Origin: Saccharopolyspora indica
GTDB taxonomy: Bacteria; Actinomycetota; Actinomycetes; Mycobacteriales; Pseudonocardiaceae
DNA length: 64,000 bases
NCBI RefSeq assembly: GCF_027853965.1
Contig: NZ_JAQGLB010000013.1
Location: 1-64,000, forward strand
Reading direction: 5' to 3'
The position numbers and the translations under genes were made by a program. This document shows, piece by piece, positions 26,677-35,754 of this stretch; within the stretch, counting starts at the first letter, position 1; every line of letters begins with the position of its first letter. The notes beneath the pieces are model-generated. The model saw only the letters and a list, made by a program, of their open reading frames with translations. It was not told the DNA's origin and made no database searches.

Positions 26677-27027
26677 TCAGTCGCCTTGGGACCAGGCGGC
26701 CACCGGGAGGGAGAGGTAGACGCCGAAGTCGCTCAGACCCGTCGCCTCCTCGATGCCTTCGTGCAGGGCGTCCACGCGCTCCTGGCGGTTGGACGCGCGG
26801 CTCTCGAACCACTTCGAGCGAACCTCGACCACGAAGTCCAGGCCGCTGCGGTCGAAGGGGCCGAGCTGCCGGAAGCGCAGCTCCACGTCGCCGGGCTGGA
26901 GATTCCGGTCGTAGGGCTCTTCGGGGCACTCCACCGCGAGCGAAACCAGGTGCGGCAGCGCATCACCCAGCTGGTGGAGGGTTTCCTCGGACACATCGGG
27001 CGAGTGGACGACCTCGATCAACGGCAC
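26677..27027 (-). CDS. Tautomerase-like small protein
   Basis: A 116-aa protein beginning MPLIEVVHSP (GTG start), so after Met removal it has an N-terminal proline, the catalytic base of tautomerase-superfamily enzymes. A later segment DFVVEVRSKWFESRASNRQERVDALHEGIEEATG resembles the second beta-alpha unit of 5-carboxymethyl-2-hydroxymuconate isomerase-like proteins. It is convergent with the monooxygenase (40 bp apart). I treat the family call as probable and assign no substrate. Confidence 0.6.
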   Translation of the reverse strand: MPLIEVVHSPDVSEETLHQLGDALPHLVSLAVECPEEPYDRNLQPGDVELRFRQLGPFDRSGLDFVVEVRSKWFESRASNRQERVDALHEGIEEATGLSDFGVYLSLPVAAWSQGD

Positions 27028-27094
27028 GGAATCCAGCCTACCCGCCGGGCCACCCGGCGCCCACCCGCGGACCGGGCGTCCTCTGTGGACACCG

Positions 27095-28315
27095 CTAGGC
27101 GTCGATCCGCCCGGTGATCTCCAGGTGGCGGGGGCCGCGGAGCACCGGGCTCGGCCGGTACGGCGGCGGGTCCTCCGGCAGCTGCGGATCGGTCGTCCTG
27201 CTGACGAGTTCGGTCAAGGCGACCTGGGTCTCCAGGCGGGCCAGCGGCGCTCCGAAGCAGGCGTGGATGCCGAAGCCGAAGCCCAGGTGCTGGTTGTCCT
27301 CGCGGGCCGGGTCGAAGGTGCCCGGATCGGTGAAGCGCCGCGGGTCGCGGTTGCCCGAGGCCAGCAGCAACCACACCGGGGTGCCCTTCGGGATCACGGT
27401 GCCCGCGACGTCCAGATCGGTCAGCGCGGTGCGCTGCGGGAGGAACTGCACCGGCGGCTCGTAGCGCAGCAGCTCCTCCACCAGCAGGGGCGCCGTCGAC
27501 GGGTTCTCGCGCAGCCGCCTCAGCTCCTCCGGGTGGCGCAGCAGGGTGAGCACGCCGTTGGCGATCAGGTTGACGGTGGTCTCGTGCCCGGCGATCAGCA
27601 GCAGCACGGCGTTGGTGACCATCTCCGCCAGCGACATCCGCCCCTCCGGGCCCTCGTCGGTGACCCACGCGGAGAGCATGTCCTCGCCGGGGTGGCGGCG
27701 GTGCTGCTCGATCAGCTCGGCCAGGTACTGCCCGAGCTCGAAGCGGCTGTGCTGCGCGGCGCGCCGCTCCGCCACCGGCAGCGCCGGGTTCAGCCCGGCG
27801 ACCACGCCGTCGACCATCACGCGGAAGCGCGGCTCGTCCTCCGGCGGCACGCCCAGGAGCTGGCAGATCACCGCTACCGGCAGCGGGTAGGCGAAGTCGT
27901 CGACGACGTCGAACCGATCGCGGCTCGCGAGCCCGTCGAGCAGGTCGGTGACGATCGCGGTGAGCTCGCCGTGCATGTCGTGGATGCGGTGCGGGCTGTG
28001 CGGCGGGCCGAACGGCCGCATCGCCAAGCGGCGCAGGCGGTCGTGCTCGGGCGGGTCCAGGCGGATGAAGCTGGGCGGCAGCGTCGACTCCTCCTCCTCG
28101 CCCAGCAGCGAGTTGGCGCCCGGCGCGAGGTTGCGGCTGTCGGAGCTGATCCGCGAGTCCTGGAGCAGGTCGCGGATCTCCCAGTAGGTGGTGACCAGGT
28201 GCACTCCGCTCTCGTCGCGGATCACCGGGGTCCGGCGGAGTTCGGCGTAGATCGGGTAGGGATCGGGGCGCGCGGCCTGGTCGGCGATCCGCTGCACCGG
28301 GCTGGTCGAGGTCAT
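27095..28315 (-). CDS. Cytochrome P450
   Basis: A 406-aa soluble P450. Motifs: LLLIAGHETTVN (I helix), EELLRYEPP (ExxR), and FGFGIHACFGAPLAR with heme ligand C353. The ATG at 28315 follows GGGAGG by 6 bp. It is the last gene of a ferredoxin-reductase-P450 operon (17 bp after the reductase), a self-contained class I system. The substrate is unknown. Confidence 0.94.
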   Translation of the reverse strand: MTSTSPVQRIADQAARPDPYPIYAELRRTPVIRDESGVHLVTTYWEIRDLLQDSRISSDSRNLAPGANSLLGEEEESTLPPSFIRLDPPEHDRLRRLAMRPFGPPHSPHRIHDMHGELTAIVTDLLDGLASRDRFDVVDDFAYPLPVAVICQLLGVPPEDEPRFRVMVDGVVAGLNPALPVAERRAAQHSRFELGQYLAELIEQHRRHPGEDMLSAWVTDEGPEGRMSLAEMVTNAVLLLIAGHETTVNLIANGVLTLLRHPEELRRLRENPSTAPLLVEELLRYEPPVQFLPQRTALTDLDVAGTVIPKGTPVWLLLASGNRDPRRFTDPGTFDPAREDNQHLGFGFGIHACFGAPLARLETQVALTELVSRTTDPQLPEDPPPYRPSPVLRGPRHLEITGRIDA

Positions 28316-28332
28316 GCGGGGCCTCCCGTCGA

Positions 28333-29688
28333 TCAGGCTCGGGCCGGGGTGAACACGACGCGCTTGTCGTTGGGCGAGTGGCCGGTCAGGGTGACGGTGG
28401 GCCCGTGGCTGGGCAGCGCCGGGTCCGGGAACCGGGCCGGGACCGGGCGCTCGCCGCGCCTGCCGGGCAGCTCGGGCGGGAACGGCGCGGCCTGCTCGAT
28501 CAGCCGCCGGTAGCCGCCCATCCACTTCCCGTGGTCGAAGCCGACCGCGGCGATCACCCGGCCCTGGTGGCCGTAGGCGGCGGCGAAGCGGTGGTCGACG
28601 AGCGAGCCCTGGGTCACCACGACCTCCTCGCCCATCGTCGGTGCGCCGACCGACTTGATGTTCACGGCGAACTGCGCCGACCAGAACGACGGCGTCCACA
28701 GGTGCGGTCGCCGCCGGGAATCGGCGCTGATCATGTTGTGCGCGGCGATCTCGGCCTGCGCCACGGCGTTGCCCCAGTGCTCCAGCGAGAGGAACTGGTA
28801 GCCGAACAGCGGGTGCGGAGTCCGGGCGACGTCGCCCGCGGCGAACACGTCGTCGGTGACGATGCCGTGGACGTCGAAGGCCCGGCAGCCGGCATCGCAG
28901 GCGACGCCGCGCGGCCCCGCCGCCAGCCCGGAACCCTCCAGCCACCTGGTGTTGCGCACCGCACCGAGCGCCACCACGGCGATGTCGGCGTCCAGCGCGG
29001 AACCGTCGGAGAGGTGGGCGCGCCTGAGCCGCCCTCCGGCATCGCCCTCCAGCGACGTCACCATCACGCCGCAGCGCAGGTCGACCCCGTGCTCCCGCTG
29101 CAACTGCGCGGCGACGTCGCCGACCACGCCGCCGAGCGCGCCCACCAGCGGGGCTGCGCCGCGCTCGGCGACGGTGACGGCGAAGCCGCGTTCCCGGCAC
29201 GCCGAAGCGATCTCCGAACCGGTGAACCCGGCGCCGATGATCAGCACCCGCTTCGGGCGCCGCGCCAGCAGCCGGCCCAGACGCGCGGCGTCCTCCCGGG
29301 TGCGCAGCACGCACACCCCGTCCAGGGCGGCTTCGGACTCGTTGGGCCAGGGCCGCGAGCGCACGCCGGTGGCGATCAGCAGCCGGTCGTACTCGATCCC
29401 GGAACCATCGGCCAGCTGCACCCGCCTGCGATCGCGGTCCAGCCCGGCGGCGGCGATGCCGAGCCGCCACTCCGCGTCGATCTCGCGCGTGCGGGGCAGC
29501 GCGGTGTGCTCCGGCAGCACCTGCCCCAGCAGGACCTGCTTGGACAGCGGCGGCCGGTCGTAGGGCTCGTGCGGCTCGTCCCCGACCAGCGTGAGCGTGC
29601 CGGCGAAGCCCGCCTCGCGCAGGTGCTCAGCGGCGCGCAACCCGGCGAGCGAAGCACCGACGATCACGATGCGGCCGTCGCGCATCAT
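28333..29688 (-). CDS. Ferredoxin reductase for P450 system
   Basis: A 451-aa FAD/NAD flavoprotein. FAD loop RIVIVGASLAGLRAAEHLREAG, EPYDRPPLSKQ, NAD loop VLIIGAGFTGSEIA and VFAAGDVAR are all present. Its start shares bases with the ferredoxin stop (TGATG); tandem ATG codons and a preceding GTG leave the exact start open by one or two residues. It passes electrons from NAD(P)H to the adjacent ferredoxin. The C-terminal tail (about 40 residues, Pro-rich then LTGHSPNDKRVV) is longer than in the reductase at 18404. Confidence 0.92.
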   Translation of the reverse strand: MMRDGRIVIVGASLAGLRAAEHLREAGFAGTLTLVGDEPHEPYDRPPLSKQVLLGQVLPEHTALPRTREIDAEWRLGIAAAGLDRDRRRVQLADGSGIEYDRLLIATGVRSRPWPNESEAALDGVCVLRTREDAARLGRLLARRPKRVLIIGAGFTGSEIASACRERGFAVTVAERGAAPLVGALGGVVGDVAAQLQREHGVDLRCGVMVTSLEGDAGGRLRRAHLSDGSALDADIAVVALGAVRNTRWLEGSGLAAGPRGVACDAGCRAFDVHGIVTDDVFAAGDVARTPHPLFGYQFLSLEHWGNAVAQAEIAAHNMISADSRRRPHLWTPSFWSAQFAVNIKSVGAPTMGEEVVVTQGSLVDHRFAAAYGHQGRVIAAVGFDHGKWMGGYRRLIEQAAPFPPELPGRRGERPVPARFPDPALPSHGPTVTLTGHSPNDKRVVFTPARA

Positions 29689-29900
29689 CACCGCTCGCCC
29701 CTCGGCACCTCGACGCGGTCCACCAGGATCGCCTGAACCGGGCAGGCGGCCGCGGCCCGCAGCACGTCGTCCCGACGCGCCTCGTCGACGTTCGGCTGGT
29801 AGAGCAGCGCCTCCTCACCGTGCAACCGGAACACCTCCGGGGCCAGGAAGGCGCACTGCGCATAGGCCTGGCACCGGTTGAGATCGACGTTGATCCGCAT
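29688..29900 (-). CDS. [3Fe-4S] P450 ferredoxin
   Basis: A 70-aa ferredoxin. Three cysteines lie in the pattern C-x5-C ... CP (NRCQAYAQC and AAACPVQAI), with an alanine where a fourth ligand would be, typical of the [3Fe-4S] ferredoxins that serve actinobacterial P450s. The ATG at 29900 gives the normal short form. It is the first gene of the operon that continues with the reductase and P450. Confidence 0.93.
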   Translation of the reverse strand: MRINVDLNRCQAYAQCAFLAPEVFRLHGEEALLYQPNVDEARRDDVLRAAAACPVQAILVDRVEVPRGER

Positions 29901-30068
29901 CTGACCTCGCCCCCTCGAAGTCGGGCTGCCCCCATGCTGACCGACCCCCGGCATGACCACCAGCGCGCTGATGTGGGCGACTTTCCCACCACGCAGCCAT
30001 TTCCACCGTGAACTTCCAGCAGCAGCTGTGACCACAATGGACTGAGCCGAGGTTCAGGCCGGTGTGGT

Positions 30069-30112
30069 CCGTGAGTGCTTTGGGGTGCTGTGGCGCCCCG
30101 AAACGCTCACGG
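30069..30112. repeat. Hairpin in a divergent gap (repeat family A)
   Basis: CCGTGAGTGCTTTGGGGTGC pairs with a right arm ending CGCTCACGG. Unlike other copies it lies between divergent genes, 21 bp before the PAP2-kinase start, so a terminator role does not fit well here. Confidence 0.75.
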
Positions 30113-30133
30113 GGACGGTCCTAGCATGTGGGC

Positions 30134-31621
30134 ATGTTCAAGGCTCTCGGCACGGCCCGCAGGCGCGTCTCCTCCGCTGATCGCCATCTCGTGCACCGGT
30201 GCGCCGGGCTGCCCAGGAGCGTCGTCGATCCCGGGCTGCGCAAGCTCAGCCGGTTGGCGAACCACAGCAAGTTGTGGTTCGCGCTGGCCGGTGGGCTCGC
30301 CGCGCGCAAGGGGCCGACGCGCCGGGCTGCGTTGCGCGGCGTGGCCGCCATCGGGGCTACCAGCGCCGTGACGAACCTGCTGGCCAAGCAGCTGCTGCCG
30401 AGGCGTCGGCCGGCCAGCGACCTGCTGCCGCTGCACCGGCGGCTGGTGCCGCGACCGGTCTCCTCGTCGTTCCCGTCCGGGCACGCCGCCTCCGCGGCGG
30501 CGTTCGCGACCGCGGTCTGCATGGAGTCGCCGCTGCTGGGTGCGGCCGTGGTGCCGATCGCGGCGGCGGTCGCCTACTCGCGCGTGCACGTCGGGGTGCA
30601 CTGGCCCACCGACGTGGCGTTCGGGGCCGCGATCGGCTGCACCGTCGGGCTCGCCACCCGCAGGTGGTGGCCGGTGCGCCCGGCCGCTCCCGGGCTGGCC
30701 CGGCCGAGCGAGCACGTCGCCGCGCTGACCGACGGCAACGGGCTCGCGCTGCTGGTCAACGCCTCGTCCGGCGACGCCGACCACGACCCGTCCGCCCTGC
30801 TCGCCGACCTGTGGCCCGCGGCCAAGGTCCTGCACCCGGATCCCGGCGCCGACCTGGTCGGACAACTGCACCGCGAACTCGACGCGGCAGGGGGTTCCGT
30901 GCGCGCGCTGGCCGTGGCGGGCGGCGACGGCACCGTGGCGGCCGCCGCCTCCGCAGCCGCCGTCCGCGGGCTGCCGCTGGCCGTGATCCCCGCGGGCACG
31001 CTGAACCACTTCGCCCGCGACCTGGGCGTGGCCAGCGCGCAGGACTCGGCCCGCGCGCTGGCCGCCGGTTCCGCGGTGCAGGTCGACCTGGGTGCGGTCG
31101 GCGTCGACGACCGGCCCGACCTGTGGTTCGTCAACACCGCCAGCCTGGGCGGCTATCCCGACATGGTCCGGCTGCGGGAGAAGTGGGAGCCGCGCTGGGG
31201 GAAGTGGCCCGCCGCGGCCGCCGCGCTGGTGCGCGTCCTCGCCGAGGCCGAACCGATCGAGGTCCGCATCGACGGTGCCCACCGCAAGATCTGGCTGCTG
31301 TTCGCGGGCGCCAACGGCTACCAGCCGAAGGGCTTCGCCCCCACCTGGCGCCCGCGCCTGGACGACGGCATCCTCGACGTCCGCTACGTCCGCGCCGACC
31401 TCCCCCTGTCCCGCACCCGCTTCGCCTTCGCGGCGCTGACCGGCGCGCTGTTCAACAGCCGCACCTACGTCCAGCAGGAGCGGAAGTCGGTGCACGTCGA
31501 GGTGCTCGGCGAGCCGGTGGCGCTGGCCTGCGACGGCGAGGTCGTCCCGCCGGGACGCACCTTCAGCTTCACCTCCCGCGACGAAGCGCTGCGCGTGTAC
31601 CGCCCGGAGAACGCGGGCTGA
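30134..31621 (+). CDS. PAP2 phosphatase - diacylglycerol/lipid kinase fusion
   Basis: A 495-aa two-domain protein. The N-terminal half (residues about 50-180) is a membrane PAP2 phosphatase: KQLLPRRRP, SSFPSGHAAS and SRVHVGVHWPTD supply the three catalytic motifs. The C-terminal half (about 195-495) is a DAGK-catalytic (YegS/DgkB-like) kinase: AVAGGDGTVAAAAS and IPAGTLNHFARDLG. Opposing phosphatase and kinase activities in one chain imply lipid or isoprenoid phosphate interconversion at the membrane. ATG at 30134 is preferred; a GTG two codons earlier is possible. The same fusion occurs in other actinobacteria. Confidence 0.88.
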   Translation: MFKALGTARRRVSSADRHLVHRCAGLPRSVVDPGLRKLSRLANHSKLWFALAGGLAARKGPTRRAALRGVAAIGATSAVTNLLAKQLLPRRRPASDLLPLHRRLVPRPVSSSFPSGHAASAAAFATAVCMESPLLGAAVVPIAAAVAYSRVHVGVHWPTDVAFGAAIGCTVGLATRRWWPVRPAAPGLARPSEHVAALTDGNGLALLVNASSGDADHDPSALLADLWPAAKVLHPDPGADLVGQLHRELDAAGGSVRALAVAGGDGTVAAAASAAAVRGLPLAVIPAGTLNHFARDLGVASAQDSARALAAGSAVQVDLGAVGVDDRPDLWFVNTASLGGYPDMVRLREKWEPRWGKWPAAAAALVRVLAEAEPIEVRIDGAHRKIWLLFAGANGYQPKGFAPTWRPRLDDGILDVRYVRADLPLSRTRFAFAALTGALFNSRTYVQQERKSVHVEVLGEPVALACDGEVVPPGRTFSFTSRDEALRVYRPENAG

Positions 31622-31683
31622 TCGCGTCACGGAGCGACCACCGCAGCGTCACACGAGCAGCTGACCACACGAGGAGGGATGCC

Positions 31684-31950
31684 GTGACCGCCGATGACGT
31701 CCTGCGCACCCGAGTCCGCAGCACCATCACCGCGCTCATCGTCAAACCGGACAGCATCGAGGCCCAAGCCCTGATCATCGACCTCGGCAAGGCCACCGAC
31801 CGCGCCGCGGACCTGCTCACCGCCTCGAACCCGAAAGCGCTGGCCGCGCTCCGCCGAGCGCTCGCCTTCGCGGCCGCGGATCAACCGGAGGAATGCACGA
31901 CCGAGCTGGTCGCGGCCCACCACCACCTCAGCGGACTGCCCCGCCACTGA
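31684..31950 (+). CDS. Small hypothetical protein
   Basis: An 88-aa mainly helical protein beginning (GTG)TADDVLRTRVRSTI. GAGGAGG lies 7 bp upstream, which sets the start and supports translation. No domain is recognised. It lies 62 bp after the PAP2-kinase fusion and may be in its operon. Confidence 0.65.
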   Translation: MTADDVLRTRVRSTITALIVKPDSIEAQALIIDLGKATDRAADLLTASNPKALAALRRALAFAAADQPEECTTELVAAHHHLSGLPRH

Positions 31951-32116
31951 TCGCCGTCGCGGCGGCGCAATCCTTCGCGCCGAGGTCCGGGGTACTCCTG
32001 ATGCGTGATGGCGTGGTGGGCGCGGAGCTGGTGCACTTCGGTATCGGGGTCCGCCGCGGGGCTCCGGCGCGGACAACGTCGTCCGGGTCCGATCGGACGA
32101 GCAGGAGGACGACGCC

Positions 32117-32824
32117 ATGGGTTCAGCGGGAACGTCGTGGGGACGACCGGAGCTGACCACGAACGCCACCTTCCGGGAGCACCGGGAGCAGCTGGCGCGG
32201 CAGGACACCAGCGGGGTGTTCCGCTACATCTTCGAGCAGAACCTCTGGGGCAGCGCGGAATCGGTGTCCGGGGCGGGTTCGGAGAGCTCCGCCACCGCGC
32301 ACATCCGCGCCGAGATCCCCGCGCTGCTGCGCAGGTGGGGCGTGCGATCGGTCGCGGACGTGCCGTGCGGCGACTTCGGCTGGCTGTCGACGACCGATCT
32401 CGGCGTGGCGAGCTACTTCGGCGCCGACATCGTGCCGGAGCTCGTCGAGCACAACCGCCGCCACCACGCCGCAGGCGACCGGCGCTTCGAAGTCCTGGAC
32501 CTCACCCGCGACCGGCTCCCCGCCGCGGATCTGGTGCTGTGCCGGGACTGCCTGGTGCACCTCGGTTTCGAGCAGATCCGGGCGGCGCTGCGCAACATCC
32601 GCGACAGCGGCGTGCAGTACCTGCTGACCACCACGTTCCCGGAGCTGGCGGTCAACGTCGACGTCGAGACCGGCGACTGGCGCCCGCTGAACTTCCAGCT
32701 CGCCCCGTTCGCCTTCCCCGAACCGCTGGAGGTGATCACCGAAGGCTGCCGGGAGGGCGACGGCCACTACGCGGACAAGGCGCTCGCGCTGTGGCGCGTC
32801 GCCGACCTCCCGCAGCTCAGCTGA
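32117..32824 (+). CDS. SAM-dependent methyltransferase
   Basis: A 235-aa class I methyltransferase. Motif I is degenerate ([13 protein letters not shown] near residues 78-90), the acidic strand-2 end is [15 protein letters not shown], and [20 protein letters not shown] forms motif IV/post-IV. AGGAGGAC lies upstream of the ATG. The methyl acceptor is not evident. It overlaps the convergent GNAT gene by 8 bp. Confidence 0.78.
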   Translation: MGSAGTSWGRPELTTNATFREHREQLARQDTSGVFRYIFEQNLWGSAESVSGAGSESSATAHIRAEIPALLRRWGVRSVADVPCGDFGWLSTTDLGVASYFGADIVPELVEHNRRHHAAGDRRFEVLDLTRDRLPAADLVLCRDCLVHLGFEQIRAALRNIRDSGVQYLLTTTFPELAVNVDVETGDWRPLNFQLAPFAFPEPLEVITEGCREGDGHYADKALALWRVADLPQLS

Positions 32825-33614
32825 CGGCGTGCTCGGCGAAGTGCCCGCAGACCTGGAAACCCAGGCGGCGGTACACCGGTTCTCCGTCGGCTGAGGCTTG
32901 CAGCACCGCAGTGCGGTGGTCGCGGTCGCGGGCGGCGTGCAGCACCGCCAGGGTCATGGCCCCGCCGTAGCCGCGGCGGCGGTGGGTGGTCAGCGTGCAG
33001 ATGTTGTAGACGCCCGCGACTCCCGCGTGCAGGAACACCTCGGCCGAGCAGACCGGCTGCCCGTCCGCGTAGCCGACCAAGTAGCGGGACGGGCAGTCCT
33101 CGGCCAGCGCCCGGTCCGCGGTGCGCGCGAAGAAGTCGAGGACGGTTCCGGCAGGCGGGTCCCAGTTCGCCGCGAGCACCCGGGCGTAGTCGGCCAGTTC
33201 CCCGGGCGTGGTCGCCGTGCGGATCTCGAGCCCGGCGACCGCGGGCCGGGGCAGGCTGTCGTCGAGTTCGGCCCACATCGCCGTTTCCCGCTCCGATTCG
33301 GGCAGACCGGCCGCCGACAGGCGGGCGCCCAGGTCCGCCGGGGCCGAGGCCGGGCCGACCCACCAGGAGAAGCGGCGGCCGGTGGCGGCGAGCATCCGGG
33401 CTGTCTGGTCGATGCGGGCCGCGGCGGTGTCCGGGGTGAAGCGGGCCGTCGCGACGATGTTGAACGTGTCGTCGTCCAGGCCGCTGTCGGCCACCAGCAG
33501 GTCGTCGGTCCGCGTGACCGTCGCGCCCGGCAGGGCGCGGTGCAGGTGGCAGGCGTGCTCGGCCAGGTTCCGCTCCATGCGGTCGAGCAGGTCGTTCTCA
33601 CCCAGCGTGCTCAC
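32817..33614 (-). CDS. GNAT-family N-acetyltransferase
   Basis: A 265-aa acetyltransferase. The C-terminal GNAT core is clear: [33 protein letters not shown] (acetyl-CoA pyrophosphate loop RRRGYGG), then [25 protein letters not shown]. The N-terminal half may be a degenerate second GNAT fold. The GTG at 33614 is chosen; the N-terminus is uncertain. The substrate is unknown. Confidence 0.85.
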   Translation of the reverse strand: MSTLGENDLLDRMERNLAEHACHLHRALPGATVTRTDDLLVADSGLDDDTFNIVATARFTPDTAAARIDQTARMLAATGRRFSWWVGPASAPADLGARLSAAGLPESERETAMWAELDDSLPRPAVAGLEIRTATTPGELADYARVLAANWDPPAGTVLDFFARTADRALAEDCPSRYLVGYADGQPVCSAEVFLHAGVAGVYNICTLTTHRRRGYGGAMTLAVLHAARDRDHRTAVLQASADGEPVYRRLGFQVCGHFAEHAVS

Positions 33615-33692
33615 CTGACGAATCCCACCACAGTCCGGCTGGTGGCGCATCCGAATTTCCACCGTCCACTGTGGTTCATCGGCCGAACCGCC

Positions 33693-34208
33693 TCAGCTCC
33701 CCGGCGAGATCGTGCTGACCCAGCGGCCGCGCACCTCCCAGGTGCCGCCGTCGGCCGTGGCGCCGCGCAGCCCGTCGAGATCCGTTGCGAGCGCGGTCAT
33801 CCTGGAGTCCTGCAAGGAAGCGAAGGCGATCGTGCGGGACGGCTCCCACGTCGTGCTGTGCCGCAGCCTCCGGGCCAGCTGCGCGAAGCCGAGCGGTGCG
33901 GCCGCCACCACCCACGCGTCCGGAGCACCAGCGGCCATCCGGTTCGCCGGGCGCAGCCACGAGGCGGCCACTTCCGGCCAATCCACTGTGGCCAGCACGG
34001 TTCCGCCGAGACCTCGCCAGGCAGCGGAGAACGCCTCCGCTGCCGCCCGGGAGGCATCATCGCGACTGCGGCCGACGGTGACGGCGCTCGACCGCGGCAG
34101 CAGGTCGATGACCGCGGCGAGCTCGGCCGCGGAGTGCGGAGCGGGCTCGGCGAACTCGCCGAGCCACGCCAGTTCGGCGGTGTTGATCAGTGGTGACCTC
34201 GTGCGCAC
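33693..34208 (-). CDS. Hypothetical protein, periplasmic-binding-fold-like fragment
   Basis: A 171-aa protein. Alternating beta-alpha elements (AVTVGRSRDDASRAAAEAFSAAWRGLGGTVLATVDWPE, then AWVVAAAPLGFAQLARRLR, then TWEVRGRWVSTI) recall the C-terminal lobe of branched-chain amino-acid binding proteins, but no signal peptide, first lobe or transporter gene is present. The start is uncertain (GTG at 34208; ATG at 34283 is also open). It is divergent from the ArsR gene. Confidence 0.5.
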   Translation of the reverse strand: MRTRSPLINTAELAWLGEFAEPAPHSAAELAAVIDLLPRSSAVTVGRSRDDASRAAAEAFSAAWRGLGGTVLATVDWPEVAASWLRPANRMAAGAPDAWVVAAAPLGFAQLARRLRHSTTWEPSRTIAFASLQDSRMTALATDLDGLRGATADGGTWEVRGRWVSTISPGS

Positions 34209-34292
34209 GGTCCCACCCTGACAGGCGGCGACCACCTCGGCTGGCGGGTTCCGGACCTTGCCCTTATTTTCCACTTCTGGCATATTCTCTGC

Positions 34293-34610
34293 ATGTCAGC
34301 CTTCGGAGCACTCGCACAGCCGGTCCGGCGGCAGATCATGGACCTGCTGCTGGAGCGCCCCCGGCCGGTCGGCGAGATAGCCGAGCGGCTCGACCTGTCG
34401 CAGCCCGCCGCGTCCAAGCACCTCCGGGCGCTGCGCGAGACCGGGCTCGTGCGGGTGCGTGTGGACGCCCAGCGCCGCTGGTACGAACTGCGGCCCGAGG
34501 CGCTCAGCGAGATCGACGACTGGCTGGCGCCCTACCGGGCGTTGTGGTCGGACCGGCTCGACGCTCTCGAACGACACCTGGACTCCGACGACAAGGACCC
34601 GAACCAGTGA
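34293..34610 (+). CDS. ArsR-family HTH regulator
   Basis: A 105-aa winged-helix regulator (ALAQPVRRQIMDLLLERPRPVGEIAERLDLSQPAASKHLRALRETGLV). No metal-binding cysteines are present, so it is not a metal sensor. Its stop overlaps the SRPBCC gene start by 4 bp; ArsR-SRPBCC (AHSA1) pairs are widespread and are usually co-regulated. Confidence 0.9.
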   Translation: MSAFGALAQPVRRQIMDLLLERPRPVGEIAERLDLSQPAASKHLRALRETGLVRVRVDAQRRWYELRPEALSEIDDWLAPYRALWSDRLDALERHLDSDDKDPNQ

Positions 34611-35020
34611 CCGAATCGCTCACCACCGAGAACGGCCGCCAGGTGCTGCGCTTGGAGCGCAAGCTCGCGCACCCGCCGGCGAAGGTGTGGCGCGCGCTCA
34701 CCGAACCCGCGCAGCTGAGCCAGTGGTACCCGCTGACCTGCACCGGGATCGACCTGCGGGTCGGCGGCGCGATCAGCTTCGACGACGGCGAGGGCACCAC
34801 CTACTCGGGCGCCGTCACCGAGCTCGTCCCGGAGCGCGTGTTCGCGTTCAGCGAGGAGAGCGACCTGCTGCACGTCGAGCTCCGCCCCGACGGCCCGGGC
34901 ACGCTGCTGGTCTTCACGCACACCTTCGACGACCCCGAGATGGGTCCGGCGACCGCGAAGGGCTGGCGCAACTGCCTGGCCGAACTGGCCGACTCGCTCG
35001 ATCGATCCACAAAGGACTAG
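34607..35020 (+). CDS. SRPBCC/AHSA1-domain protein
   Basis: A 137-aa START-like protein: RLERKLAHPPAKVWRALTEPAQLSQWYP at the front and GWRNCLAELADSLD at the end are typical of the AHSA1 group, which bind hydrophobic ligands in a cavity. GTG at 34607 overlaps the ArsR stop (GTGA). It converges with the dehalogenase with a 4-bp overlap. The ligand is unknown. Confidence 0.87.
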   Translation: MTESLTTENGRQVLRLERKLAHPPAKVWRALTEPAQLSQWYPLTCTGIDLRVGGAISFDDGEGTTYSGAVTELVPERVFAFSEESDLLHVELRPDGPGTLLVFTHTFDDPEMGPATAKGWRNCLAELADSLDRSTKD

Positions 35021-35700
35021 TCGGCAGTCAGCTCGTCGACCAGTTCGGACAGTGCGCTGAACTGCCAGTCGAAGGCGTCGGTGCTCGTCGGCGGATCGCC
35101 CACCGGCCGGTGCACGTAGGCGGTCCGCATGCCCGTCGCCCGGGCGCCGCGGAGGTCCCATGCGTGCGCGGCCACCATGAGGATGCGCTCCGGCGGGCAT
35201 CCCGCGCTGTCGATGGCGAGCTGGTAGACCTCCGGCGCGGGCTTGTACGCCGAGGCGGTTTCGCCGGACAAGGCCTGGTGCCAGCGCAATCCGGCGTGCG
35301 CGTTGAGCCGCAGCAGAGCGGCGCGGCTCGCGTTGGAGAGGCCGAGCACGGGGAAGCGCCGGGCCAGCCGTTCGAGACCGGCGGCGGAGTCGTCCCAGGC
35401 GGGCAGCCGTTGCCCCGCCGTGGCGAGCCGCTCGATCGCCGACGGATCGGTGATCCCGGCGCGGTCGGCGACCCGGCGCGCCGCTTCCCGGTCGATGACC
35501 TCGGAGTTGGCGTACGCGCGGTCTCCTCGCGCGATGCGCTGCTGTTCGAGCTCGACGTGCCGCTGCCACCGGGCGATCAGCTCATCGACGTCGCCGTCGG
35601 GCGCCGCTTCGCGGATTCCCGTTCGGAGACCGCTGGTTTCGTCGACCATCGTCCCCAGGACGTCGAACACGACGACCTCGATATCACCGGCCTCGGCCAT
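35017..35700 (-). CDS. Haloacid dehalogenase type II (HAD superfamily)
   Basis: A 227-aa L-2-haloacid dehalogenase-like enzyme. Nucleophile D13 (VVVFDVLGTMVDE), motif II serine (VLGLSNAS), lysine in SAYKPAPEVYQ, and the acidic loop MVAAHAWDLRGARATGM are in place. The motif-I residues FDVLGT fit the dehalogenase subgroup rather than phosphatases (DxDGT). It is divergent from the CGNR regulator, with two palindromes between them. Confidence 0.85.
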   Translation of the reverse strand: MAEAGDIEVVVFDVLGTMVDETSGLRTGIREAAPDGDVDELIARWQRHVELEQQRIARGDRAYANSEVIDREAARRVADRAGITDPSAIERLATAGQRLPAWDDSAAGLERLARRFPVLGLSNASRAALLRLNAHAGLRWHQALSGETASAYKPAPEVYQLAIDSAGCPPERILMVAAHAWDLRGARATGMRTAYVHRPVGDPPTSTDAFDWQFSALSELVDELTAD

Positions 35701-35714
35701 GCGGTCCTCCTCGT

Positions 35715-35735
35715 GTCACCGGTTCAACTGGTGAC
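35715..35735. promoter_or_regulatory. 21-bp palindromic operator, copy 1
   Basis: GTCACCGGTTCAACTGGTGAC, a near-perfect dyad (one inner mismatch). A second copy lies exactly 40 bp downstream. It lies 15 bp before the dehalogenase start. Confidence 0.7.
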
Positions 35736-35754
35736 GAGGTTGCCATCGCCGCGC

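Noticed and set aside
18404-30000. A secondary-metabolite gene cluster around the P450s
   Set aside because: No polyketide synthase, peptide synthetase, terpene cyclase or RiPP core gene is present; the P450s look like stand-alone redox systems.
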